Shown here piece by piece: positions 7,828 to 18,302 of a DNA stretch of 64,000 nt (position 1 is its first letter; every line of letters begins with the position of its first letter). Below the pieces are notes generated by a model that saw only the letters and a program-made list of their open reading frames with translations, searched no databases and was not told the origin of the DNA. The stretch is from NCBI GenBank assembly GCA_964561005.1, contig CAZLNO010000004.1:1-64000 (forward strand), read 5' to 3'. The position numbers and the translations under genes are program-made. Source of the stretch: CAZLNO01 sp964561005. GTDB lineage: Bacteria; Pseudomonadota; Alphaproteobacteria; Kiloniellales; Rhodovibrionaceae.

Positions 7828-7943
7828 CCTCATGCTTCGACAGGCTCAGCATGAGGCGATCCTTGCCAATCTTCGGCATGAGGCGATCCTCGCCAGTCTA
7901 ACGACAGCGCCCCGCCTCATCCTGACAGCGCCCCGCCTCATCC
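7828..7943. repeat. Cluster of intergenic palindromic and tandem repeats
   Basis: A palindrome at 7828-7856 has arms CCTCATGCT and AGCATGAGG around TCGACAGGCTC, the dispersed element found in many alphaproteobacterial genomes. It is followed by two imperfect copies of an ATGAGGCGATCCT-type unit and by a 21-bp tandem pair (7902-7922 and 7923-7943) containing CAGCGCCCCGCCTCATCC. All lie just upstream of, or inside, the apparent 5' end of the OmpA-like gene. Confidence 0.7.
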
Positions 7944-7945
7944 TG

Positions 7946-9334
7946 AGCTTGTCGGACACGCAGTCGGCGCTTCGGGGCGCCAAGGAGAGGCGTCGCGCCG
8001 GAGGCGCGAAGAAAAACGCATCCGGCACACGGCTCCTCGGGGCCTGCGCGCTGGCGCTGGCCGTCGGCGGCTGCGCCAGCCTGGACCCGACGGGGCTCCT
8101 CTACGACGACGAGACGCCGGCGCCCGAGCAAGTGTCCGCCGACGATGGCGGGGAGGCGAAGGCCTTTCCCGAGCTGTCCAGCGTGCCGGAGCAGCCGTCG
8201 CGCTCGCCCTCGCGGCAGGCGGAGCGCCGGCGCATGCTGGACCAGCTCGCCGCCGATCGGGCCAACGCCGCCTACAGCGACCAGCCGCTGCGCGGCGACG
8301 GCAATGGCGGCAACGGAGGACGCGAGGCAGACGGCGCGGCCACCACCGGCGCCGGAGAGGTGCCTTCCGCCGACGAACTGCCGGAGACGCCGCCCGCCCC
8401 TTCCGAGGCGGAGACCGCCGAAAAGCCCGAGGCCCGCACGGCTTCGCCGGATGACTCGGCCGCCGCGTCCTCGCAGCCGGCCCAGGCCGACGCCGCGGAC
8501 CAGGCTGACGCGATGGTGAGCCCTGCCGCTAGCCGGCGCGAGCCGCCCGCCGAGGAAACGGCCGGGCGCGAGCGCACGACGGCCGGCGACGCGGCCAGCG
8601 GCCAAACGTCCGGGGGGAGCGCCAGCGGCCAGCAAGCGGCCACGACGAACGGCGCGGCGGGTCGGGACGCGGCGCGCGGCTCTCGGGCGGCCCGGACCGC
8701 CGCCGAATCCGCGCAGGCCGCAGCCAACGGCGCGACGGCGGGCGACGGCGTCGACCGCTCGAATATCCCGCAGATCGAGCCCAGCCGGCAGGGCGAGCCG
8801 ATCCGCCTGCCGGACGAGGCCGGCCGGACCGCCGACAGGGGCGCGGCGCGGGGCAATGATGCGGCGCCGTCCAGCGCCCGCGCGACCCGCACGCAGACGG
8901 CCCAGGCCGCGCCGCCGCGCGTGCGGGCGCCCGGCGTCGAGAGGTCCCCCGGACGCACGCCGCCGCCGGCGAACGGCCCCGGCGAGCGCGTGGCGGTCAT
9001 CTACTTCGGCCACGGCAGCACCGCGCTGAACGGGCAGGACCGCCAGGTGCTGCGCCAGGTCGCGCAGGTCCAGCAGCGGCGGGGCGGGCGGCTGCGCGTC
9101 GTCGGCCATGCCAGCCATCGCACGGCGACGATGAGCCCGGTCCAGCACCGCATCGTCAACCTGGACGTCTCGATGGCGCGGGCGGAGCAGGTGGCCGACG
9201 CACTGGCGTCCTTCGGGGTGTCGCGCGCGGACATCCAGGTGGAGGCACGCGCCGACAGCGAGCCCGTCTATTTCGAGTACATGCCGACGGGCGAGGCCGG
9301 CAACCGCCGGACCGAAATCTACCTTGTGCCGTAA
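7946..9334 (+). CDS. OmpA-family outer-membrane lipoprotein with a long Ala/Gln-rich linker
   Basis: The product has a lipoprotein signal (LLGACALALAVGGC, lipobox ending in Cys), then about 300 residues of low-complexity Ala/Thr/Glu/Gln-rich linker. A C-terminal OmpA-like peptidoglycan-binding domain follows, in which VIYFGHGSTALN, VVGHASHRT and NRRTEIYLVP are visible. It probably anchors the outer membrane to the wall. The start is uncertain. The frame is open upstream through the intergenic repeats, and no ATG or GTG lies close to the lipobox; I chose the TTG codon of the LSDTQS segment near 7946, but an ATG at 7834 or the GTG near 7736 is possible. Most family members are shorter in the linker. 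Confidence 0.8.
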   Translation, partial: SLSDTQSALRGAKERRRAGGAKKNASGTRLLGACALALAVGGCASLDPTGLLYDDETPAPEQVSADDGGEAKAFPELSSVPEQPSRSPSRQAERRRMLDQLAADRANAAYSDQPLRGDGNGGNGGREADGAATTGAGEVPSADELPETPPAPSEAETAEKPEARTASPDDSAAASSQPAQADAADQADAMVSPAASRREPPAEETAGRERTTAGDAASGQTSGGSASGQQAATTNGAAGRDAARGSRAARTAAESAQAAANGATAGDGVDRSNIPQIEPSRQGEPIRLPDEAGRTADRGAARGNDAAPSSARATRTQTAQAAPPRVRAPGVERSPGRTPPPANGPGERVAVIYFGHGSTALNGQDRQVLRQVAQVQQRRGGRLRVVGHASHRTATMSPVQHRIVNLDVSMARAEQVADALASFGVSRADIQVEARADSEPVYFEYMPTGEAGNRRTEIYLVP

Positions 9335-9423
9335 CCGCGCGCGGGTGCATAACGGCGCGGCCGCGCGGCGCGGCGCGTGCCGGCGCGCCCTGCCGCGATG
9401 AGCCGGTGCGACGACGGCGGACG

Positions 9424-10692
9424 ATGCACGCGATGGAACAGGAATTCCACAAGATCAAGCGCCTGCCGCCCTACGTCTTCGCGGAGGTCAACAAGCTGAA
9501 GGCCGAGGCGCGGGCGCGCGGCCAGGACATCATCGATTTCGGCATGGGCAACCCGGACCAGCCGCCGCCGCCGCACGTCGTCGACAAGCTGAGCGAGGCC
9601 GCGCGGAACCCGCGCGCGCACCGCTACTCGAGCTCGCGCGGCATTCCGGGCCTGCGCCGGGCGCTCGGCGCCTACTACGCCCGCCGTTTCGGCGTGGAGC
9701 TGGACCCGGAAAACGAGGTGCTGGTCACCCTCGGCTCCAAGGAGGGGCTGGCCAACCTGGCGCAGGCCATCACCAGCCCCGGCGACATCCTGCTGGCGCC
9801 CAACCCCAGCTATCCCATCCACGCCTTCGGCTTCATCATCGCCGGGGCGGCGGTGCGCAGCCTGCCGCTGGCCGGCTTCGACGACGACGAGGCCGACTTC
9901 CGCCGCGCCTTCCTGCGCGAGATGGAGCGGGCGGTGCAACACTCCGTGCCCAAGCCGCTGGCGGTGGTGCTGAACTATCCCGCCAACCCCACGACGCGGA
10001 CGGTGGATCTGGACTTCTACGGCGAGGTCGTCGAGTTCTGCCGGCGGCACGAGGTCTACATCATCTCCGACATCGCCTATGCCGAGGTCTACTTCGACGA
10101 CAACCCGCCGCCCTCGGTGCTGCAGGTGCCCGGCGCGCGCGAGGTGGCGGTGGAGTTCTCCTCGCTGTCCAAGACCTATTCCATGCCGGGCTGGCGCGTG
10201 GGGTTCTGCGCCGGCAACGCGAAGCTGATCGCCGCGCTGGCGCGGGTGAAGTCCTATCTCGATTACGGCGCCTTCACGCCGGTGCAGGTGGCGGCCACCG
10301 CCGCGCTGAACGGGCCGCAGGACAACGTGGCCGAGATGCGCGAGCGCTATCGCCGCCGCCGCGAGGTGCTGCTGCGCGGGCTCAACGCGGCCGGCTGGCC
10401 GGTGCCCGCGCCGCGGGCGACGATGTTCGCCTGGGCGCCGATCCCGCCGGCCTTCCGGCACCTGGGCTCGCTGGCCTTTTCCAAGCTGCTGCTGGAGGAG
10501 GCGGAGGTGGCGGTCAGCCCCGGCGTCGGCTTCGGCGAGTACGGCGATTCCTACGTGCGCCTGGCGCTGGTGGAGAACGAGCACCGCACCCGGCAGGCCG
10601 TGCGCAACATCAAGGCCTTCTTCCGCAGGGCCGGGGTTTCCGGCGAACCTTCCCAACCCGAAACCAACGAACAACGAAAGGTGGCGCTGTGA
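9424..10692 (+). CDS. Class I/II PLP-dependent aminotransferase (AlaC / LL-DAP aminotransferase-like)
   Basis: This roughly 422-residue fold-type I aminotransferase is cytosolic. The PLP lysine is in SSLSKTYSMPGWR, with GSKEGLANL for phosphate binding, NYPANPTT and the C-terminal arginine in SYVRLALVEN. Proteins of this kind beside homoserine dehydrogenase in alphaproteobacteria are annotated as alanine (AlaC) or LL-diaminopimelate aminotransferases; the sequence alone does not decide between them. Start choices are GTG 9406, ATG 9424 and ATG 9433; none has a strong ribosome site. Its stop overlaps the start of hom (GTGA), so the two form an operon linked to aspartate-family amino acid synthesis. 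Confidence 0.9.
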   Translation: MHAMEQEFHKIKRLPPYVFAEVNKLKAEARARGQDIIDFGMGNPDQPPPPHVVDKLSEAARNPRAHRYSSSRGIPGLRRALGAYYARRFGVELDPENEVLVTLGSKEGLANLAQAITSPGDILLAPNPSYPIHAFGFIIAGAAVRSLPLAGFDDDEADFRRAFLREMERAVQHSVPKPLAVVLNYPANPTTRTVDLDFYGEVVEFCRRHEVYIISDIAYAEVYFDDNPPPSVLQVPGAREVAVEFSSLSKTYSMPGWRVGFCAGNAKLIAALARVKSYLDYGAFTPVQVAATAALNGPQDNVAEMRERYRRRREVLLRGLNAAGWPVPAPRATMFAWAPIPPAFRHLGSLAFSKLLLEEAEVAVSPGVGFGEYGDSYVRLALVENEHRTRQAVRNIKAFFRRAGVSGEPSQPETNEQRKVAL

Positions 10693-11984
10693 GCGACACG
10701 CTGCGCATTGGCGTCGCCGGCCTCGGCACCGTGGGGGCCGGCGTGCTGAAGCTGCTGGAGACGCACTACGAGATGGTGGCCCAGCGTTCGGGCCGGCCGA
10801 TCCTGGTCACCGCGGTCTCCGCGCGCGACCGCCGCAAGGACCGCGGCATCGACCTCTCGGCGGTGCGCTGGTTCGACGACCCGGTCGCGCTGGCGAGCGA
10901 TTCGGACATCGACGTGGTCATCGAGCTGATCGGCGGCGCCGAGGGCGTGGCCAAGGAGGTGGTGGAGACCGCGCTGGGCCACGGCAAGCACGTCATCACC
11001 GCGAACAAGGCGATGATCGCCCACGACGGCACGGCGCTCGCCCTGCGCGCCGAGAAGGCCGGCGTCGTCCTGGCCTGCGAGGCGGCCGTCTGCGGCGGCA
11101 TCCCGGTCATCAAGTCGATCCGCGAGGGCCTGGCCGGCAACGCCGTCTCCAGCATCTACGGCATCCTGAACGGCACCTCCAACTACATCATGTCGCAGAT
11201 GCGCGACACCGGCCGGGAGTTCGGGGAGGTGCTGGCCGAGGCGCAGAAGCTGGGCTACGCCGAGGCCGACCCGAGCTTCGACGTGGACGGGATCGACGCC
11301 GCGCACAAGCTGGCGATCCTGACGGCGCTGGCCTACAACTGCGCGGTGAACTACGAGGGCGTGCATGTCGAGGGCATTCGCGAGGTGACCTCGCTCGACA
11401 TCGCCTTCGCCGAGGAGCTGGGCTACCGCATCAAGCTGCTGGGCATCGCCCGCCGCACCGACGGCGAGGTCGAGCAGCGGGTGCACCCCTGCATGGTTCG
11501 CAGGGACGCCCCGATCGCCAACGTCGAGGGCGTGTACAACGCCGTCGTCGCCGAGGGCGACTTCGTCGGCAGCCTGCTGCTGGAAGGGCAGGGCGCCGGC
11601 GCCGGGCCGACGGCCTCGGCGGTGGTGGCGGACCTGGTGGACATCGCCCGCGGTTCGCGGCTGTCCACCTTCGCGGTCTCGGCCTCGGCGCTGCAGACCC
11701 TGCCGTCGCGGCCGATGGCGCGCCACTGGGGCGGCTACTACCTGCGCCTGATGTGCCTCGACCGGCCGGGCGTCATCGCCGACATCACGGCGGCGCTGCG
11801 CGACGACGACATCTCGGTCGAATCCATGGTCCAGCGCGGGCGCAGCGCCGGCGGCGAGGCGGTGCCCGTGGTCATCACCACGCACGAGACCGAAGAGGCC
11901 GGGATGATGCGGGCGCTGGCGCGCATCCGGGAGATGGACGCCGTGCTGGAGCCGCCGCGCGTCATCCGCATCGAGGCGCTGTGA
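10689..11984 (+). CDS. hom: Homoserine dehydrogenase
   Basis: Hom reduces aspartate semialdehyde to homoserine on the way to threonine and methionine. The 431-residue protein has an NAD(P)-binding loop GVAGLGTVGAGV near the start, the substrate domain segments NGTSNYIMSQM and GYAEADPSFDVDGIDAAHK with the catalytic lysine, and a C-terminal ACT domain (LMCLDRPGVIADI) for threonine feedback. It is monofunctional, with no aspartokinase domain. It starts with GTG overlapping the previous stop and has an AAAGGTGG ribosome site. The PYP gene follows after 135 bp. Confidence 0.97.
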   Translation: MSDTLRIGVAGLGTVGAGVLKLLETHYEMVAQRSGRPILVTAVSARDRRKDRGIDLSAVRWFDDPVALASDSDIDVVIELIGGAEGVAKEVVETALGHGKHVITANKAMIAHDGTALALRAEKAGVVLACEAAVCGGIPVIKSIREGLAGNAVSSIYGILNGTSNYIMSQMRDTGREFGEVLAEAQKLGYAEADPSFDVDGIDAAHKLAILTALAYNCAVNYEGVHVEGIREVTSLDIAFAEELGYRIKLLGIARRTDGEVEQRVHPCMVRRDAPIANVEGVYNAVVAEGDFVGSLLLEGQGAGAGPTASAVVADLVDIARGSRLSTFAVSASALQTLPSRPMARHWGGYYLRLMCLDRPGVIADITAALRDDDISVESMVQRGRSAGGEAVPVVITTHETEEAGMMRALARIREMDAVLEPPRVIRIEAL

Positions 11985-12119
11985 CCGGTTTGCGCCAGCA
12001 GGTTTGGAGGATTTTCCGTTGAACGTGATCCGTTTCGTTTGACGACGCGTAACGAAAGCCGAAAGCCGAAAGCCGTTCGGGCTTCCCACGCTCTGTCAGG
12101 TAGAAGGAAACGGACCATC

Positions 12120-12503
12120 ATGGCACTGGATATCGTCAAGTTCGGGCAGCAGGACATCGAGAACGCCATGGCGAAGCTGGGCGAAGGCCAGGTGGACGAT
12201 CTGGCGTTCGGCGCGATCCAGCTCGACGACGAGGGCAAGATCCTGAAGTACAACGCGGTCGAGGGCGCCATCACCGGCCGCGATCCGAAGGAGATGCTCG
12301 GCAAGAATTTCTTCAAGGACGTCGCGCCCTGCACCCAGACGCCCGAGTTCGAGGGGCGCTTCAAGGAAGGTGTCAAGAACGGCGACCTGAACGTCATGTT
12401 CGAGTACACCTTCGACTACAAGATGACGCCGACCAAGGTGAAGGTGCACATGAAGAAGGCCCTGGCCGACGACACCAACTGGGTGTTCGTCAAACGGGTC
12501 TGA
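12120..12503 (+). CDS. pyp: Photoactive yellow protein (PYP)
   Basis: PYP is a cytosolic PAS-domain blue-light receptor that binds p-coumaric acid through a thioester to a cysteine. The 127-residue product aligns along its full length with the Halorhodospira halophila protein with a +2 offset. Tyr44, Glu48, Thr52 and Arg54 correspond to the chromophore-pocket residues 42, 46, 50 and 52; Cys71 is the attachment cysteine (69), Tyr96 corresponds to 94 and Met102 to 100. The C-terminal VKVHMKKAL and WVFVKRV segments are near-identical to PYP. A GAAGGAAACGG ribosome site precedes the ATG. Ligase and lyase genes for the chromophore follow directly, so holoprotein formation is self-contained. Confidence 0.98.
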   Translation: MALDIVKFGQQDIENAMAKLGEGQVDDLAFGAIQLDDEGKILKYNAVEGAITGRDPKEMLGKNFFKDVAPCTQTPEFEGRFKEGVKNGDLNVMFEYTFDYKMTPTKVKVHMKKALADDTNWVFVKRV

Positions 12504-12508
12504 GCGCG

Positions 12509-13729
12509 ATGGCCGGCCAAAGCGGGCGGTGGACGCGGGAGGGCGTTCACCGCATGCTGCGCGACCTGATCGTCGAGGAGATGGGGCGGCTGCGGCCCGG
12601 CCTGCCGCCGCCCGACCCGGCGGCGCTCGCCGCCGACGCCTGGCTGAGCGAAAGCCCGGACGGCGGGCCGGCGCTGGGCGCCGACTCCCTGGAGCTGATG
12701 ACGCTGGCCACCGCGGCGAGCGAGCTGTTCGCCCTGCGCGAGAGCGGGCTGGAGGACCTGCTGCTGGCGCGCCGGCGCCTGGGCGACTGGGTCGAACTGG
12801 TGCTGCGCGCCCGCGACCTGGCCGACACGAGGCTCACCTTCCGCACCTCCGGCAGCACCGGCGAGCCGAAGGCGTGCCGCCACGACCTGCGCCACCTGTT
12901 GACCGAGGTCGAGGCGCTGGACGCCCTGCTGCGTCCGGCGCGCGTGCTGGCGGCGGTGCCGGCGCATCACATCTACGGCTGCCTGTTCACCGTGCTGCTG
13001 CCCGCCGGGCGGGGCCTGCCGGTGCTGGAGCTTCGCGATCGCCCGCCGCCGACGGCGCTGTCCCAGGCGCGGGCGGGGGACATCGTCGTGGGCCATCCCG
13101 CATTCTGGCGGCTGGCGTTGCGCGGCGCGGAGAAGGTGGCGCCGGGCGTGACGGCCGTGACCTCGACCGCTCCCTGTCCGCGCGAGGTCTGGGACGGCCT
13201 GGCGGATCTGGGCATCGCCCGCATCGTGGAGGTCTACGGGTCCTCGGAGACCGCCGGCCTCGGCTGGCGCGAGGCGCCGGACGCGCCCTTCGTGCTGTTC
13301 GACCACTGGCAACGCGCCGGCGAGGGCATCGCCCGGCGGGACGGCGCGGCGCCCGCCGAGCCGCTGGCCTTGCCGGACGCGGCGCACTGGCTCGACGACC
13401 GCCGATTCCAGGTGCGGGGCCGACGCGACGGCGCCGTCCAGATCGGCGGCGTCAACGTCCATCCCGAACAGGTGCGCCGCGCGCTGCTGGAGCACCCGGC
13501 CGTGGCCGAGGCGGCGGTGCGGCCGATGTCGCCGGCCGAAGGCGGGCGCCTGAAGGCCTTTGTCGTGCCGCGCGACGCGGCGGCCGATCCGCGGGCGGTG
13601 CAGACGGAGGTGCTGGCCTGGGCCGACCGCCGCCTGACCGCGCCCGAACGGCCGCGCGCCATCGCCGTCGGCCGGGCGTTGCCGCGCAACCCCCTGGGCA
13701 AGCCGGCGGACTGGAGCGTGGAGGCATGA
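12509..13729 (+). CDS. pcl: p-Coumarate:CoA ligase of the PYP type, with an ACP-like N-terminus
   Basis: This ligase activates p-coumarate for attachment to PYP. It has 406 residues against about 540 for plant 4CL. Adenylation motifs are present from A3 on: TSGSTGEPK (113-121), EVYGSSETAG, GRRDG and the catalytic lysine in NPLGKPADW. The usual N-terminal subdomain is missing. In its place residues 10-105 resemble a carrier protein: a helix, then GADSLELM with Ser60 at the phosphopantetheine-attachment position, then two more helices. PYP ligases are generally short as I recall, so this may be a family trait. It starts 5 bp after pyp and its stop overlaps the lyase start (ATGA). Confidence 0.93.
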   Translation: MAGQSGRWTREGVHRMLRDLIVEEMGRLRPGLPPPDPAALAADAWLSESPDGGPALGADSLELMTLATAASELFALRESGLEDLLLARRRLGDWVELVLRARDLADTRLTFRTSGSTGEPKACRHDLRHLLTEVEALDALLRPARVLAAVPAHHIYGCLFTVLLPAGRGLPVLELRDRPPPTALSQARAGDIVVGHPAFWRLALRGAEKVAPGVTAVTSTAPCPREVWDGLADLGIARIVEVYGSSETAGLGWREAPDAPFVLFDHWQRAGEGIARRDGAAPAEPLALPDAAHWLDDRRFQVRGRRDGAVQIGGVNVHPEQVRRALLEHPAVAEAAVRPMSPAEGGRLKAFVVPRDAAADPRAVQTEVLAWADRRLTAPERPRAIAVGRALPRNPLGKPADWSVEA

Positions 13730-15321
13730 GGCCGAGTCCTGCCGCGACCGAGACGACCGCGCGCCGGATCGACCTGGGCGAGGAGGTCACGCCGCGCGGC
13801 CTGCACGACATCGCCCACGGCGCCGGCGAGGCCGTGCTGGGCCAGGCGGCGCGCCGGCGCATGGCCGAGGCGGCGACAGTGATCGACCGCATGGTGGCCG
13901 AGCGGCGGCGGGTCTATGGCGTCACCACCGGCTACGGCCCGCTGGCCGGGAGCTACGTGGCGCCGGAGAAGGGCGCGGCCCTGCAGCGCAATCTCGTCTA
14001 CCACCTGGCCAGCGGCGTCGGCGACCCGTTGCCGGCACCGCAGGCGCGCGCCGTCATGGCCGCGCGGGTCGCCAGCCTGGCGCGCGGCTACTCCGGCGTG
14101 GCGCCGGAGCTGGCGGAGACGCTGCTGGCGATGCTGAGCGCCGGAGTCACCCCGGCGGTGCCGGAAATGGGAACCGTGGGCGCGAGCGGCGACCTGACCC
14201 CGCTGGCGCATGTCGCCCTCTGCGTCATGGGCGAGGGCGAGGCGCTCGATTCCGACGGCCGTCGCCGCCCGGCCGGCCCGGCGCTGCGGGCGGCCGGCAT
14301 CGCGCCGCGCGCCCTGGGACCCAAGGACGGCCTGGCGCTGGTCAACGGCACCGCCACGATGACCGGCATCGCCGCGCTCAACGCCGTCTCGGCGCGGCGG
14401 GCGCTGGACCTGGGCCTGCGGCTCGCGGCGCTCCAGGCCGAGGTGATGGGCGCCCACGCCGAGGCCTACGAGCCGGTGTTCGACCGCGCCCGGCCGCACC
14501 CGGGGCAGGCCTGGGCGCGGCAAAGGCTGGGCGCGCTGCTGGCCGACAGCGATCGGGTGCGGCCGGTCGAGTCGCCGCCGCCGGTGCTGCCCGCGGCCCT
14601 GGACGGCGGCACCCTGCCCGACCAGCCGCTGCCGCAGGACCCCTACACCCTGCGCTGCGTCCCGCAGGAGTTCGGCGCCGCCGCCGACGTCCTGGCCTTC
14701 CACGACCAGGTGGTCACGACGGAGCTCAACGCCGCGACGGACAATCCCCTGGTCGACCCGGCGCGGGGCACGGTGGCGCACGGCGGCAACTTCTACGGCC
14801 AGCACGTGGCCTACGCCAGCGACGCCCTGGCGCTGCCGCTGATCAAGCTGGCCGTGCATGCCGAGCGCGTGCTGGCGCGCCTGACCGATCCCCGGCGCAA
14901 CGGCGGCCTGCCCGCCTTCCTGCAGCCGCGCGAGATCGGCCTGCAAAGCGGCTTCATGGGCGCCCAGGTGACGGCCACGGCGCTGGTGGCGGAGATGCGG
15001 ACGCTGGCGGTGCCGGCTTCCATCCAGTCCATTGCGACCAACGCCGACAACCAGGACGTCGTCACCCTGGGCACCGTCGCCGCCCGACGCGCCCGCGACC
15101 TGCTGGCGCTGCTGTGGCGCATGCTGGCGATCCAGGCGATGGCGCTGGTGCAGGCGGCGGAGCTGCGCGGCCTGGGCCGGCCGGACGCGGGATTCGGCGC
15201 GGCGGCCGGGCTGCTGGCCGGGTCGGTGCGCGCCGAGGTGGCGCCGCTGAGCGACGACCGCCCGCTGAGCGGCGACATCGAGCGCCTGAGCACGGCCCTG
15301 GCCGCGCGCGACTGGGACTGA
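13726..15321 (+). CDS. tal: Tyrosine ammonia-lyase
   Basis: TAL removes ammonia from tyrosine to give p-coumarate, the PYP chromophore precursor. The 531-residue protein belongs to the histidine/phenylalanine ammonia-lyase family. The MIO prosthetic group forms from Ala-Ser-Gly at 153-155 in VGASGDLTPL. The catalytic Tyr70 is in VTTGYGPL, and NATDNP- and QSGFMG-type segments are present. The selectivity pair is His93-Leu94 (VYHLASG), the signature of tyrosine-preferring enzymes such as that of Rhodobacter sphaeroides; phenylalanine enzymes have Phe-Leu. A generic annotation would call it HutH, but position and the His-Leu pair argue for TAL. It is the last gene of the coupled PYP operon. Confidence 0.95.
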   Translation: MRPSPAATETTARRIDLGEEVTPRGLHDIAHGAGEAVLGQAARRRMAEAATVIDRMVAERRRVYGVTTGYGPLAGSYVAPEKGAALQRNLVYHLASGVGDPLPAPQARAVMAARVASLARGYSGVAPELAETLLAMLSAGVTPAVPEMGTVGASGDLTPLAHVALCVMGEGEALDSDGRRRPAGPALRAAGIAPRALGPKDGLALVNGTATMTGIAALNAVSARRALDLGLRLAALQAEVMGAHAEAYEPVFDRARPHPGQAWARQRLGALLADSDRVRPVESPPPVLPAALDGGTLPDQPLPQDPYTLRCVPQEFGAAADVLAFHDQVVTTELNAATDNPLVDPARGTVAHGGNFYGQHVAYASDALALPLIKLAVHAERVLARLTDPRRNGGLPAFLQPREIGLQSGFMGAQVTATALVAEMRTLAVPASIQSIATNADNQDVVTLGTVAARRARDLLALLWRMLAIQAMALVQAAELRGLGRPDAGFGAAAGLLAGSVRAEVAPLSDDRPLSGDIERLSTALAARDWD

Positions 15322-15492
15322 CCGGCGCTCGAGCGACAGGCGCGCGCGCGCCGGCAAGCGCGCCCTTGCCCGCAAGGTCCGAATCCGGCAGGAAGGACGA
15401 AAGGTCCGCGTGCCGCCAGGGCGGCGCCGGGCGACGACAGGGCGCGGGGACGGGCACGCGGCGCCCCGCACGGCAAGGGGAGGCACGCCACC

Positions 15493-16482
15493 ATGGCCAA
15501 GCAGGGCATTTCGCTGGACCGCAACCTCGCGATGGAGGCCGTGCGCGTGACCGAGCTGACCGCGCTCTCGGCCTCGCGGCTGATGGGGCGCGGCGACGAG
15601 AAGGCGGCCGACCAGGCGGCGGTCAACGCCATGCGCGATACGCTCAACGGCCTGGCGATCGAGGGCACCGTCGTCATCGGCGAGGGCGAGCGCGACGAGG
15701 CGCCGATGCTCTACATCGGCGAGAAGGTCGGCGCCGGCGGGCCGCCGGTGGACATCGCCCTCGACCCGCTGGAGGGCACGACGATCACGGCGAAGGGCGG
15801 CGCCAACGCGCTGGCGGTGATCGCCATGGGCGAGCAGGGCGGCTTCCTGAACGCGCCCGACGTCTACATGAACAAGATCGCCGTGGGCGGCGGCCTGCCC
15901 GATCGCGTGGTCGACCTGGACGCCGAGCCGGCGGAGAACCTGCGCGAGTTGGCCAAGGCCAAGGGCAGCGAGGTCGCCGACCTGGTGGTCTGCATCCTCG
16001 ACCGGCCGCGCCACCACGAGCTGATCGCGAAGGTGCGCGAGGCCGGCGCGCGCATCATGCTGATCTCCGACGGCGACGTCTCCGGCGTCATCGCCACCAG
16101 CCGCTACAACGCCGGCGTCGATATCTACATGGGCATCGGCGGCGCGCCCGAGGGCGTGCTGGCGGCGGCGGCGCTGCGCTGCATCGGCGGGCAGATGCAG
16201 GGGCGCCTGGTGTTCCGCAACGACGACGAGCGCGCGCGGGCGCGGCGCTGGGGCATCACCGACTACGAGCGCAAGTACGACCTGGAGGAAATGGCCGGCG
16301 GCGACGTGATGTTCGCCGCCACCGGGGTCACCGACGGCGCCATGCTGCGGGGCGTGCGGCGCTTCGCCGGCGGGGCGCAGACGCATTCGATGGTGATGCG
16401 CTCCAAGACGGGCACGGTGCGCTTCATCCAAGCCGACCACAACTTCCAGCGCAAGCCCTGGGCGGACGGCACGGCGAGCTGA
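15493..16482 (+). CDS. glpX: Class II fructose-1,6-bisphosphatase
   Basis: GlpX hydrolyses fructose 1,6-bisphosphate in gluconeogenesis and, where present, the Calvin cycle. The 329-residue protein shows the family metal and substrate motifs GEGERDEAPMLYIGE, DPLEGTT, ISDGDVSG and GIGGAPEGVLAAAALRC. A GGGGAGG ribosome site precedes the ATG. recJ follows after 6 bp. No other carbon-fixation genes are visible, so a gluconeogenic role is enough to explain it. Confidence 0.96.
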   Translation: MAKQGISLDRNLAMEAVRVTELTALSASRLMGRGDEKAADQAAVNAMRDTLNGLAIEGTVVIGEGERDEAPMLYIGEKVGAGGPPVDIALDPLEGTTITAKGGANALAVIAMGEQGGFLNAPDVYMNKIAVGGGLPDRVVDLDAEPAENLRELAKAKGSEVADLVVCILDRPRHHELIAKVREAGARIMLISDGDVSGVIATSRYNAGVDIYMGIGGAPEGVLAAAALRCIGGQMQGRLVFRNDDERARARRWGITDYERKYDLEEMAGGDVMFAATGVTDGAMLRGVRRFAGGAQTHSMVMRSKTGTVRFIQADHNFQRKPWADGTAS

Positions 16483-16488
16483 CCCGTC

Positions 16489-18285
<1,797 letters not shown>

Positions 18286-18302
18286 GCGTTAAGCTGGCCT
18301 GC

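Noticed and set aside
7902..7943. CRISPR repeats
   Set aside because: Only two adjacent copies without spacers, so it is a tandem duplication.
12054..12074. Three GAAAGCC units before pyp as an operator or attenuator
   Set aside because: Short direct repeats with only a 5-bp weak hairpin; no promoter spacing supports a role.
13726..15321. Histidine ammonia-lyase (HutH) for the MIO enzyme
   Set aside because: The His-Leu selectivity pair and the position directly after pyp and the ligase fit tyrosine ammonia-lyase; hutU is 18 kb away on the other strand.
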